Of a stretch of DNA of 64,000 nucleotides, positions 8,898 to 16,989 are shown piece after piece. This stretch comes from an uncultured Flavihumibacter sp. (GTDB lineage Bacteria > Bacteroidota > Bacteroidia > Chitinophagales > Chitinophagaceae): positions 124,001 through 188,000 of the forward strand of contig CABHOY010000055.1 of the NCBI GenBank assembly GCA_902168105.1, written 5' to 3'. Made by a program: the position numbers and the translations under genes. The notes beneath the pieces are model-generated. The model was not told the DNA's origin. It searched no databases and saw only the letters and a list, made by a program, of their open reading frames with translations. The first letter of the stretch is position 1. The number at the start of each line of letters is the position of its first letter.

Positions 8898-10370
8898 ATG
8901 ACAACACGTATTCAAAATAAGCTTTTAATAATAGCAGGGGCACTGTTAGTTTCCATGTCTTCATGTGACAGTCTCCTGGATGTGACGCCGAAAGGCACTT
9001 ATACCACCGCCACTTACTGGCGTAATCAATCTGATGCGATCAACGGGGTGACGGGTATTTATAATGTGCTGCTGGAAGAAGATTTTACAGGACATGCGGA
9101 ATTCACTTTTGATGATCCGTCTGATGATCAGTATCGCGCCGGCGACCACTCTGAAGATGTGGCCATTGAGGAACTGACCTACGATGCGGGCAATGCACAG
9201 GTAAGATTCGGATGGAAATGGAAGTATGAGATGATCAACCGTGCCAACACTGCGTTGATATATATTCCTAAGATCAACGGTATGGACGAGGAGATCAAAA
9301 ACCGTTGTCTGGGTGAGGCCCGTTTCCTGCGCGCATTTGCTTACTGGCGTCTCATGCTGGTATATGGAGAAGCGCCTGTGGTAAGTGAAGAAGATGTACT
9401 GACGGGCAACTATGTGAAACCTAAGGTAAGCATAGACAGTCTGCGTTCAATGATAGAAACAGACCTGCTGGCGGCTGCCGATCTGTTACCTGCTAAAAAT
9501 GAAGGTAGCGACAGGGGCCGTGCATCCAAAGGATCTGCGTGGGGACTGCTGTGTAAACTGTATATGTACTGGGAGAAACTGGATCAGGCATTGGTCTATG
9601 GAGAGAAGGTGCTTAACAGCGGCAATTACAATCTGGCCGCCAAGTACGTAGACAATTTCACACCTGAGACCAGCAACAACGATGAAATGTTGTTTGCCGT
9701 ACAGACAAGTGATACCTGGGGTTATTCTGACTTCACGACATATTATACGCCACGTGAATGGAATGGTTGGAACTTCCATCAGCCATTGCAGGACCTGGTA
9801 GACGAGTTTGAACAGGGCGATGTACGTAAGGCAGTATCTATCATGTCTCCCGGCGATAAGATCAATATTGGATCAACTATTGCCACTTATAGTGCAGATA
9901 TGTCAGAAACTGGTTATCATTTCCGCAAGTTCTCCTGGTGGAAACCGAATGGTGGTCTGAACTATTCACTGAAAACGCCGTTGCTGAGAACTGCGGACAT
10001 TGCCCTGCTGGTAGCGGAAGCAAAGATCCGTAAACAGGGAGCGGGTGCAGGTGATGCGGAGATCAATATGGTACGTAAGAGAACAGGACTGCTGGATGTA
10101 AGCGGTGCTGGTTTTACTGCGGTCATGCATGAACGCCGTTGTGAGCTGAGTGGCGAAAATGAGCGTCACCAGGACCTGATGCGTTGGGATAAGGCGGGTT
10201 TGATCGATATCACTGCCTATTACAATAAGCCAAAGTATGGAAAGGGTGGAAATGTTTTAGTAAATCCTCGTACTTTTGTGCGTCCTAAACACTATTACTT
10301 CCCTTTGCCACAGTCTGAAATAGACAGGAGTAATGGTGTACTGGTGCAGAACGAATACTATAAAAACTAA
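8898..10370 (+). CDS. SusD/RagB-family glycan-binding lipoprotein
   Basis: A 490-residue protein with a lipoprotein signal (LLIIAGALLVSMSSC, Cys at about residue 23) followed by DSLLDVTPKGTYT. The helical SusD fold is recognisable from LGEARFLRAFAYWRLMLVYG (about residues 135-155), RGRASKGSAWGLLCKLYMYW and the C-terminal LVNPRTFVRPKHYYFPLPQS with the NGVLVQN ending. SusD lipoproteins form the lid over the SusC barrel and bind the glycan. It starts 22 nt after susC, an arrangement typical of a co-transcribed pair. Confidence 0.94.
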   Translation: MTTRIQNKLLIIAGALLVSMSSCDSLLDVTPKGTYTTATYWRNQSDAINGVTGIYNVLLEEDFTGHAEFTFDDPSDDQYRAGDHSEDVAIEELTYDAGNAQVRFGWKWKYEMINRANTALIYIPKINGMDEEIKNRCLGEARFLRAFAYWRLMLVYGEAPVVSEEDVLTGNYVKPKVSIDSLRSMIETDLLAAADLLPAKNEGSDRGRASKGSAWGLLCKLYMYWEKLDQALVYGEKVLNSGNYNLAAKYVDNFTPETSNNDEMLFAVQTSDTWGYSDFTTYYTPREWNGWNFHQPLQDLVDEFEQGDVRKAVSIMSPGDKINIGSTIATYSADMSETGYHFRKFSWWKPNGGLNYSLKTPLLRTADIALLVAEAKIRKQGAGAGDAEINMVRKRTGLLDVSGAGFTAVMHERRCELSGENERHQDLMRWDKAGLIDITAYYNKPKYGKGGNVLVNPRTFVRPKHYYFPLPQSEIDRSNGVLVQNEYYKN

Positions 10371-10389
10371 CAGGTATAAATTTTTCGGG

Positions 10390-10420
10390 AGGGAATGGCT
10401 GAAAAACCCGGCCATTCCCT
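10390..10420 (+). terminator. Intercistronic stem-loop after susD
   Basis: AGGGAATGGC (10390-10399) pairs perfectly with GCCATTCCCT (10411-10420) across an 11-nt loop, followed only by TTAAAG. It sits 20 nt after the susD stop and 16 nt before the GH89 start. It is probably a leaky terminator or an mRNA-end stabiliser that lowers enzyme expression relative to susCD. Confidence 0.6.
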
Positions 10421-10436
10421 TTAAAGTAACTTCTTC

Positions 10437-12623
10437 ATGCAATTAAAAAAGATCATTGTTGCTGTATTGGCTTTGTGTCTGAGTATGCCATCGATCGCAC
10501 AACTGAATAAAGATGCTACGGAAGCATTTTTGAAAAGGATTGTGAAAGACAAGGCTACAGCTTTTACGTTTGAATACCTGGCGGCGGATAGCGGAAAGGA
10601 TGTGTTTGAGATTGAGAGTAAAGCGGGCCATATTGTGTTAAGGGGTAACAATGGGGTGAGCATTGCATCTGCACTTAATTATTATCTGAAGAATTATTGC
10701 CACAGCAGCATTACCTGGAATGGTAACAATCTGCAGCTGCCTGCAAAGTTGCCTGTTGTTACACAGAAAGAGCATCACAGTACGCCGTATAAATACCGTT
10801 ACTATATCAATTACTGCACATTCAACTATAGCATGTGTTGGTGGAACTGGGAGAGATGGCAGCAGGAAATTGACTGGATGGCGATGAATGGCATTAACAT
10901 GCCATTGGCGCTTACCGGTGAAGAAGCCATCTGGCAGGAAGTGTACAAAGAGATGGGCTTTACGGATGCGGAACTGGATAAATTCTTCAGCGGACCAGCG
11001 TATTTTTCCTGGTTGTGGATGGGCAATATCGACGCCTGGGGCGGTCCTTTGCCGAAGCACTGGAAAGACAGCCATAAAGCTTTACAGCAAAAGATACTGG
11101 CAGCAGAGCGTAATATGGGCATGATGCCTGTGCTACCAGCTTTCACGGGGCATGTACCACCGGCGTTTAAAGATAAGTTCCCACAGGAGAATGTAAAGAA
11201 GACCAACTGGGACGCGGGTTTTCCGGATGTATATATCCTGGACCCGGGCAGTCCGATGTTCGATAAGATCGGCCAACGATTTATTGAAGTACAGACAAAG
11301 GAATTTGGTACGGACCATTTCTATTCTGCGGATACTTTCAATGAAAATGTACCGCCCACCAACGACTCGAGTTTCCTGGACGCCATGAGCAAAAAAGTAT
11401 TTGCTTCCATGGCCGTGGCAGATCCTAAGGCAGTTTGGGTAATGCAGGGCTGGATGTTCCATTATAACGCCAGTTACTGGAAGCCTACCCAGATCAGCGC
11501 ATTGCTGAAGGCAGTTCCAGATGATCATATGATCGTGCTGGACCTGTATACGGAAAGTCACCCGGTATGGAATCATACCGAAGCATACTACGGCAAACCA
11601 TGGATCTGGAATATGCTGCATAATTTTGGCGGCAATACAGGCATGTGGGGAGCTATGGACTCTGTAGCGCATAATCCGGCTACGGCTTTGCACAACCCGG
11701 CTTCCGGCAAATTGCAGGGTATCGGATTGACGCCGGAGGGTATAGAACAGAACCCGGCGCTGTATCACCTGATGCTGGAGAACGTATGGCGTGATCAGCC
11801 TATAAATGTGGACGAGTGGCTGAAGTCTTATGCGAGACAACGTTACAATACCGATAACAGCCTGGTAGACCAGGCCTGGCAGATCATGTACAAAACCGTG
11901 TACAGCGGCGGACCAACAGAAGGAGCGCCTGAGTCGATCATTGTGGCCCGTCCTACACTGAACATCGCGCATGACAGGGTAAAGACGAAACTCGAATATG
12001 ATCCGGCGAAACTGATACCGGCATGGGACCTGTTTATTAAAGCTGTTCCGCAGATCAAACCTACGGAAGGTTTCAGGTATGACCTGGTAGACCTTACGCG
12101 GCAGGTATTGGGTAATTATGCCAGTCCGCTGCAACAGAAGATCGCGGCTGCCTATCAGCAGAAAGACCTGGCTGCTTTTCAGCTGTACAGCAACCAGTTC
12201 CTGGGACTGCTGGATGACATGGACACATTGCTGGGCACACAGGAAGGGTTCCTGCTGGGCAAATGGGTAAGCGACGCCCGTAGCAATGGTATTACAGCGC
12301 AGGAACGTAATTTGTATGAATTCAATGCGAAAGACCTGGTAACTTTGTGGGGAGATAAAGAGAGTCCGCTGCACGAGTATTCCAATCGTCAGTGGAACGG
12401 CCTCATTAAGGGCTTTTATAAGCCCCGTTGGGAGCGTTTCTTTAAAGTGCTGGCGGTTGACCTGCAAACAGGTAAAAAAGCCGATTTAGCGGCATTTGAG
12501 ACGCAGGTAAAAGAGTTTGAGTGGAAATGGGCGATCAGTCATGATAAGTACGCATCACAACCGAAAGGGGATGCTGTTAAGACGGCCGTAAGACTTTATG
12601 AGAAATACAGGAAAGTTATATAA
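10437..12623 (+). CDS. GH89 alpha-N-acetylglucosaminidase (NAGLU-like)
   Basis: A 728-residue secreted protein with a signal peptide (VAVLALCLSMPSIAQ). The three NAGLU domains can be followed: an N-terminal alpha/beta domain to about residue 115, a TIM barrel from KYRYYINYCTFNYSMCWW, and a helical C-terminal domain. Two catalytic glutamates are visible: SADTFNENVPP (E at about 303) and LDLYTESHPVWN (E at about 373), with WIWNMLHNFGGNTGMWG after. GH89 enzymes remove terminal alpha-linked GlcNAc, found in heparan sulfate and in some mucin O-glycans. It is the only glycosidase in locus 1, so the locus probably targets a host-type or environmental alpha-GlcNAc glycan. Confidence 0.93.
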   Translation: MQLKKIIVAVLALCLSMPSIAQLNKDATEAFLKRIVKDKATAFTFEYLAADSGKDVFEIESKAGHIVLRGNNGVSIASALNYYLKNYCHSSITWNGNNLQLPAKLPVVTQKEHHSTPYKYRYYINYCTFNYSMCWWNWERWQQEIDWMAMNGINMPLALTGEEAIWQEVYKEMGFTDAELDKFFSGPAYFSWLWMGNIDAWGGPLPKHWKDSHKALQQKILAAERNMGMMPVLPAFTGHVPPAFKDKFPQENVKKTNWDAGFPDVYILDPGSPMFDKIGQRFIEVQTKEFGTDHFYSADTFNENVPPTNDSSFLDAMSKKVFASMAVADPKAVWVMQGWMFHYNASYWKPTQISALLKAVPDDHMIVLDLYTESHPVWNHTEAYYGKPWIWNMLHNFGGNTGMWGAMDSVAHNPATALHNPASGKLQGIGLTPEGIEQNPALYHLMLENVWRDQPINVDEWLKSYARQRYNTDNSLVDQAWQIMYKTVYSGGPTEGAPESIIVARPTLNIAHDRVKTKLEYDPAKLIPAWDLFIKAVPQIKPTEGFRYDLVDLTRQVLGNYASPLQQKIAAAYQQKDLAAFQLYSNQFLGLLDDMDTLLGTQEGFLLGKWVSDARSNGITAQERNLYEFNAKDLVTLWGDKESPLHEYSNRQWNGLIKGFYKPRWERFFKVLAVDLQTGKKADLAAFETQVKEFEWKWAISHDKYASQPKGDAVKTAVRLYEKYRKVI

Positions 12624-12688
12624 GCGATTGCAGGCCGGTCGATAGTGAGACGTTGACCTGGTTTGCATATTGATGGACAATGTGAGAT

Positions 12689-12726
12689 GAGCCTCCGGAA
12701 TCTGTGCCCGGGGGCTCTTGTTTTTT
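12689..12726 (+). terminator. Rho-independent terminator of locus 1
   Basis: GAGCCTCCGG (12689-12698) pairs with CCGGGGGCTC (12708-12717) with one T-G wobble and a 9-nt loop, followed by TTGTTTTTT. It ends the sigma-FecR-SusCD-GH89 unit. Confidence 0.85.
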
Positions 12727-12778
12727 AACACATAGAATAAATTCCATTCGGTATTTATGACTGTCACGCATAGAAAGA

Positions 12779-12813
12779 GAAAGGGCGTCTCTGGCATAAA
12801 GAGACGCCCTTTC
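12779..12813 (-). terminator. Hairpin terminator downstream of the SDR gene
   Basis: GAAAGGGCGTCTC (12779-12791) and GAGACGCCCTTTC (12801-12813) form a perfect 13-bp stem with a 9-nt loop. It lies 23 nt beyond the stop of the minus-strand SDR gene and is followed on that strand by a T-rich stretch (TCTTTCTATG). It probably terminates the SDR transcript. Confidence 0.75.
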
Positions 12814-12835
12814 TATCAACACACAAAATGAATCA

Positions 12836-13585
12836 TTATCGTTGTCCGCCGCTTACAGCAATCAGTTCACCATTGATCCAGTAAGATTCATCTGAAGCAA
12901 GGAAAACCGCTACGTTGGCTATATCGGTGGGTCTGCCTACACGTCCCAAAGGTGTTTCAGACAGGTGCCATTGTTCAGTGGGGCCGCCCATTACACCTGA
13001 AGTATGTGTACCTTCTGTTTCGATCAGACCGGGGTTAATGGAATTGACCCTGATTTTCTTCGGACCGAGTTCTTTGGCCAGTATGCGGGTAATGCCGTCT
13101 ACGGCATATTTGGTGGTGGAATAAACCAGTGCGGTCGGCATATCGAGAGTGCTTACTATTGAGCCGGTATTGATAATAGCGCCGCCTTTATCGCCGAAGC
13201 TTTTTACTGCCTGCTGGATAGTGAGGATAGTACCCAGTACATTTGTATTGTACATACTATGGAAGCTGTCTTCCGTGATGTCTTCTATTCCTGCGAAAGA
13301 ATATAGCCCAGCGTTGTTCACCAGGATATCCGGTGCGCCGAAAGCTTTTATAGTTTCTTCAAACAATCTTTTTACTTCATTTGATTCTGATACATTTGCC
13401 TGTATAGCAAGCGCCTTTCCACCTGCATCTGTGATCTCTTTCACTACTTTATCAGCGCCCGCTTTGCTGGCGGCATAGTTCACCACCACTTTAGCACCTT
13501 CAGCAGCATAAGCTTTGGCAATGGCAGCGCCAATACCTTTTGATGCGCCAGTAACAATCGCTATTTTTCCGTTTAGTCTTTGCAT
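12836..13585 (-). CDS. SDR-family NAD(P)-dependent oxidoreductase
   Basis: A 249-residue classical short-chain dehydrogenase counted from the ATG at 13585; the frame is open 51 nt further upstream but without a better start. It shows the cofactor-binding TGASKGIG (about residues 12-19), the NNAG motif, the catalytic Ser in NTGSIVS and the YSTTKYA active-site motif. The C-terminal SPINP-like loop reads SINPGLIETEG. It resembles FabG-like and glucose 1-dehydrogenase-like members; the substrate cannot be told from sequence. A Crp/Fnr-type regulator gene lies immediately upstream on the same strand, with a strong palindrome between them. Confidence 0.88.
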   Translation of the reverse strand: MQRLNGKIAIVTGASKGIGAAIAKAYAAEGAKVVVNYAASKAGADKVVKEITDAGGKALAIQANVSESNEVKRLFEETIKAFGAPDILVNNAGLYSFAGIEDITEDSFHSMYNTNVLGTILTIQQAVKSFGDKGGAIINTGSIVSTLDMPTALVYSTTKYAVDGITRILAKELGPKKIRVNSINPGLIETEGTHTSGVMGGPTEQWHLSETPLGRVGRPTDIANVAVFLASDESYWINGELIAVSGGQR

Positions 13586-13672
13586 TGTCTTATGTTTTTG
13601 TTGTTCTGTCGTTATTGACAATGCAAAGCTCAGCAATCGGCCACCGTAGAAAAATGAACCAGGCTAATAAAA

Positions 13673-13696
13673 AATGTTGAACCAGTTCAACATTTC
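13673..13696. promoter_or_regulatory. Operator-like palindrome upstream of the SDR gene
   Basis: AAATGTTGAAC (13673-13683) and GTTCAACATTT (13686-13696) are perfect inverted copies separated by CA. It lies about 90 nt upstream of the SDR ATG and 6 nt past the end of the Crp/Fnr-type gene. The near-continuous dyad of 24 bp is typical of a dimeric regulator site. The adjacent Crp/Fnr-like protein is a natural candidate, but the core does not resemble the classic Crp or Fnr box. Confidence 0.55.
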
Positions 13697-13701
13697 AGGA
13701 C

Positions 13702-14292
13702 CTATCCTTTGAGTTTATGATTGCGGATCCTTGATAAGAACTCCGTGGTCATACCCAGGTAGGAGGCGATCACATATTGCGGGAAGCGGTTTACCATGGC
13801 AGGATATTTTTCAACAAATACGTCGTAGCGTTGTTCGGCGGTTTGGGTAAGATTGGTAATGACGCGCCGCTGCATAAAGGCGACGGACCGTTCGGCGAGT
13901 ATCCTGAAGAAGGTTTCAAATTTATAGCTGGCGGCTTTCAGCTGTTGTTCATCTTCAAAGCTTATCTGTAGAAGGAGGCTGTCTTCTACGGCCATCACAA
14001 ACATACTGGCCGGCTGCTGGAACATGTAACTGTTGTAATCTGATATCCACCAGTCTTCAATGGCAAGCTGTATGGTGTGGTCCTGACCTTCTTCACCGAC
14101 GACGTATGCTCTCAATGCTCCTTTCAATATGAAATACCGGTGTTTGGCCACGAAATTGGGTTGTACCAGGAACTGTCTCTTTTTCACTTTCATCTCTTTA
14201 AAGGCTGCTGTGAATGTTGTTAGTTCTTCCGCGGTAAGATCGACGAATTTACTGGCATAGCGGCCTATGGAAGATGATGTGTGAGTCGTCAT
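13702..14292 (-). CDS. Crp/Fnr-family regulator with cyclic-nucleotide-binding-like domain
   Basis: A 196-residue protein. Residues about 20-120 form the cupin-like effector domain: QFLVQPNFVAKHRYFILKGALRAYVVGEEGQ with hydrophobic strands, then LAIEDWWISDYNSYM and an aromatic helix. The C-terminal region (TQTAEQRYDVFVEKYPAMV onward) ends in a helix-turn-helix (IASYLGMTTEFLSRIRNHK). This is the short Bacteroidota Crp/Fnr type, usually lacking the residues needed to bind cAMP and often located beside an oxidoreductase gene that it controls. Here it precedes the SDR gene on the same strand. Confidence 0.85.
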   Translation of the reverse strand: MTTHTSSSIGRYASKFVDLTAEELTTFTAAFKEMKVKKRQFLVQPNFVAKHRYFILKGALRAYVVGEEGQDHTIQLAIEDWWISDYNSYMFQQPASMFVMAVEDSLLLQISFEDEQQLKAASYKFETFFRILAERSVAFMQRRVITNLTQTAEQRYDVFVEKYPAMVNRFPQYVIASYLGMTTEFLSRIRNHKLKG

Positions 14293-14366
14293 GAAGGAGT
14301 TGTTTTGCCTCTCTGTGATCCAAATGTAGAAAAATAAATGCTATCCACCAGGGTATTATCCGCGCG

Positions 14367-15281
14367 CTAACTAAAGGATTGCCTGAATTCCAGCGGCGAA
14401 AGGTCAGTTTTCATTTTGAATAGCTTGCTGAACGATTGCGGATGTTCAAAACCCAGTTCATAGGCGATTTCGCTTACAGACATGTCAGTGGTGGAAAGTT
14501 TCTCTTTAGCTTTTTCAATCAGTTTACTGTGGATGTGCTGTTGGGTATTCTGCCCTGTCAGCACTTTCAATAAACCGCTTAGATAATTGGGTGAAACATT
14601 TAACGCACTGGCAATATATTGCACGGTAGGTAATCCTTTTTTTATCAGCGCATCATCGTTGAAATGAGCCGTTAGCAGATCTTCCAGACGGGTAAGGATC
14701 TCATGATTGGCTATTTTCCGGGTGATAAACTGGCGGTGATAGAACCTGTCTGCATAGGTGAGTAATAATTCCAGCTGGGCAAGGATCACATGCTGGCTGA
14801 ATTTATCAATATTTGAGTGGTATTCGTGCGCTATCTGTTGTATGATACCTGTAAGGATCATCTCTTCTTTTTCTGATAGATGCAGGGCTTCATTTACAGC
14901 GTAGCCAAAATATTCATATTGTTTTATCATTCTGGCCATTGCCGTATTCCAGAAGAAATCGGGATGGATGAGTAACAACCATCCCGAATGTTCTAATATT
15001 TTGTCTGATTGGATCGAAAAGACCTGCCCGGGTGAGATAAAGAACATTACTCCTTTATCAAAGTCATATTGCTGCTGGCCATATTTCAACTTGCCATTAA
15101 AATTTCTTTTAAGCGCAATAGAATAGAAGTTTTGAGTGAGGTGTTTAGGCTCGTCATCACGGAGTTTACTAATGTCCTCCATATTTATCACGCTGATAAG
15201 CGGATGTTCTGGTCCGGGTAATCCTCTGAACTGGTGATATTCACTTATTGTCTTGATCTTATAAGGTTCCGTGTTCTTCAT
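14367..15281 (-). CDS. AraC-family transcriptional regulator
   Basis: A 304-residue regulator from the ATG at 15281. An N-terminal cupin-type sensor domain (GVMFFISPGQVFSIQSDK, HSGWLLLIHPDFFW) is followed by a C-terminal double helix-turn-helix. The latter includes YIASALNVSPNYLSGLLKVL and the AraC signature MSVSEIAYELGFEHPQSFSK. The Ile/Glu/Phe pattern fits the subfamily that controls neighbouring NAD(P)-dependent oxidoreductase genes. An upstream in-frame ATG at 15329 would overlap the NmrA-like gene by 35 nt, so the internal start is preferred. It is adjacent to that gene on the same strand and probably regulates it. Confidence 0.87.
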   Translation of the reverse strand: MKNTEPYKIKTISEYHQFRGLPGPEHPLISVINMEDISKLRDDEPKHLTQNFYSIALKRNFNGKLKYGQQQYDFDKGVMFFISPGQVFSIQSDKILEHSGWLLLIHPDFFWNTAMARMIKQYEYFGYAVNEALHLSEKEEMILTGIIQQIAHEYHSNIDKFSQHVILAQLELLLTYADRFYHRQFITRKIANHEILTRLEDLLTAHFNDDALIKKGLPTVQYIASALNVSPNYLSGLLKVLTGQNTQQHIHSKLIEKAKEKLSTTDMSVSEIAYELGFEHPQSFSKLFKMKTDLSPLEFRQSFS

Positions 15282-15294
15282 ATCCGGCGCAATA

Positions 15295-16182
15295 TTATTG
15301 TTTGAAGGCAGCGGCAAAATCCTTTGCAAAGTCTTCGAGTTTTATTTTGCCCATAGTAATTGGCTTGTTCTGTTCGTAATCTTCGATAAACGCACCGCTG
15401 TGCACACTATGGTACAATTCGACAAGACTTGCCGCGAAATTTGGCTTTACACCATTCCTTTCCAGGTCTTCCAGCATTTGCGCATCAGTGCATAGTTCCC
15501 ACTTTAAATCCGGATTACCGATAGCTGCACCTAAAAGATAGGCAATCTCGTTGACAGTACGTTCATCGCTGGCGATATACCGTACTTTCTTCCTTATCCC
15601 GTTTGCTGTTAATTCCTCTGCAGCCACTGTCGCAATGTCTGCCGGGGAGACCAATACAATTCTGTCATCACCACCGTAGTTCGCACGGATAAAACCAGCT
15701 CCTTTGATCATGGGAATATAATTGTAAAGATTGTAGTAGAAGTACCCTGGTCTCAGGTGTGTAACGGAAATGTCAGGCAGTTCCCGGAGCATAATTTCCA
15801 CATCATGAGCGCCGAGAATCACACCTGTACCTTTATCCAGATGTGCTCCCATGCTGCTTAGATGAACTACCCGCTTTATGCCCGACTGGCGTATGGCCTG
15901 TGCGTAATAGCTACCAAGAGTACGGTAATATTCCCTGGGATCAATTGTGGTTGAATAGTTTGTTGGCGTCATGAGATATACAGCGTCTGCGTTGGTAAAC
16001 GTCCTGGTGAGGAAATCAACATCTTCCAAAGATCCGATAGCAGCTGTAGCTCCTAAAGCTTCAATGTCTTTTTGCTTCCCGGGGTTGCTGCTGATCACCA
16101 GTACTGTGTGTCCTTCCTGTACCAGCTGATTTGTCAATGGTTTACCAATATTACCCAATGAGCCTGTTACGATTACTTTCAT
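15295..16182 (-). CDS. NmrA-like NAD(P)-binding protein (atypical SDR)
   Basis: A 295-residue protein. It begins MKVIVTGSLGNIGKPLTNQL, the GxxGxxG dinucleotide-binding loop of extended or atypical SDRs. AVYLMTPTNY, RVVHLSSMGAH and THLRPGYFYYNL follow in the order seen in NmrA and NAD(P)H:quinone oxidoreductase-like proteins. The usual catalytic YxxxK is not evident, as in many NmrA-type redox sensors. It may reduce quinones or azo compounds, or it may only sense NAD(P)+. It is followed by an AraC-family gene with which it probably forms a unit. Confidence 0.82.
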   Translation of the reverse strand: MKVIVTGSLGNIGKPLTNQLVQEGHTVLVISSNPGKQKDIEALGATAAIGSLEDVDFLTRTFTNADAVYLMTPTNYSTTIDPREYYRTLGSYYAQAIRQSGIKRVVHLSSMGAHLDKGTGVILGAHDVEIMLRELPDISVTHLRPGYFYYNLYNYIPMIKGAGFIRANYGGDDRIVLVSPADIATVAAEELTANGIRKKVRYIASDERTVNEIAYLLGAAIGNPDLKWELCTDAQMLEDLERNGVKPNFAASLVELYHSVHSGAFIEDYEQNKPITMGKIKLEDFAKDFAAAFKQ

Positions 16183-16265
16183 GTCTTTGTTTTTGTTTGT
16201 GCTACAAAGTTCGGCAGGGATAATTCAAGGGAAGTAATCAAATCTATTATTGTTGTAGTCAAAAT

Positions 16266-16445
16266 TCATTTTTTGTACGGGATACCCAATTCGGCGTGTG
16301 TTCCTGCTTGGTCGCGGTAACAGGTTAAGCTGTGCTTTATACAGCATTTTGATTCGGTATTCCAGAGGTCATCCGGGCAGGAACAGATGGCATTTTCAAG
16401 CATATCAATTGCGGCGCCTGCCTGTTGCCATAGCAGGCGGTTCAT
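16266..16445 (-). pseudogene. DinB-like protein remnant (internally deleted)
   Basis: A 59-residue frame from ATG 16445 to TGA 16266. The first 33 residues (MNRLLWQQAGAAIDMLENAI, then CSCPDDLWNTESK) look like the N-terminus of a DinB/YfiT-type four-helix protein. Right after this the sequence jumps to material resembling the family's C-terminus: a shifted frame reads AQLNLL, and the original frame ends RDQAGTHAELGIPYKK. About 100 residues of the middle, including the metal-binding histidines, would be missing. I infer a decayed gene with an internal deletion and a frameshift. The fragment follows directly after the SRPBCC gene. Confidence 0.5.
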
Positions 16446-16497
16446 TGGTGCGCCATGATGTTCTTTTTGAATGTGGCGGCAACTAAAACGGGTCCGG

Positions 16498-16989
16498 TCA
16501 GAAGCGTATAATGATCTCTGTAAGTTTGTCGATCATTTTCCCCCATGCCTGTTTGGATTGTTCTACAAAGTCTTCTGAGCCGGGGGGCATCTCGTGGGTC
16601 AGCGTTAGTTCACATCCGTTTATCACTTCTGCAATGTCGATGACTACCCTTGAATGACTACCTGTCGGATCTTGTTTCACTGACCAGGTAAATACGATAT
16701 GATGAGGCCTGTCTATCGCGATGTATTCACCTACATGATCGAACCGGTTGCCCTGGCGGAGTACGGAATAGGTAAATTTTCCTCCTACGATAGGTTCGTT
16801 ATCAAGGCTGATGATCTCTTCTTCACTTCTCACACCTGGTCCGAACATAAATTGTCCCATGATCCGGGTATCTAAAAATGCATTGAAAACCTGGTCGGGC
16901 GTTACAGAGAATAAGCCGGTAATTACTGCATGGACTGGTAACTTGTTGGACATGTACTGTGGTTTATTGTACTCAACATTGAGATTCAC
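16498..16989 (-). CDS. SRPBCC-fold protein (AHSA1-like)
   Basis: A 163-residue protein with the START/Bet v1-like layout of the AHSA1 family. It has an N-terminal strand-helix (FSVTPDQVFNAFLDTRIMG), then GGKFTYSVLRQGNRFDHVGE, PHHIVFTWSV, and the long C-terminal helix EDFVEQSKQAWGKMIDKLTE. Such proteins bind hydrophobic ligands or act as small enzymes; no specific function can be given. The ATG at 16989 overlaps the stop of the upstream SDR gene (ATGA), implying translational coupling. An alternative start is ATG 16953 (MSNKLPVH). Confidence 0.82.
   Translation of the reverse strand: MNLNVEYNKPQYMSNKLPVHAVITGLFSVTPDQVFNAFLDTRIMGQFMFGPGVRSEEEIISLDNEPIVGGKFTYSVLRQGNRFDHVGEYIAIDRPHHIVFTWSVKQDPTGSHSRVVIDIAEVINGCELTLTHEMPPGSEDFVEQSKQAWGKMIDKLTEIIIRF

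Noticed and set aside
11133..12467. Long minus-strand open frame (444 codons)
   Set aside because: It is entirely antisense to the well-supported GH89 gene; the translation is rich in His/Arg/Gln and resembles no protein.
16298..16486. Plus-strand frame of 62 codons
   Set aside because: It is antisense to the DinB-like remnant, whose reading on the minus strand looks protein-like; this one does not.
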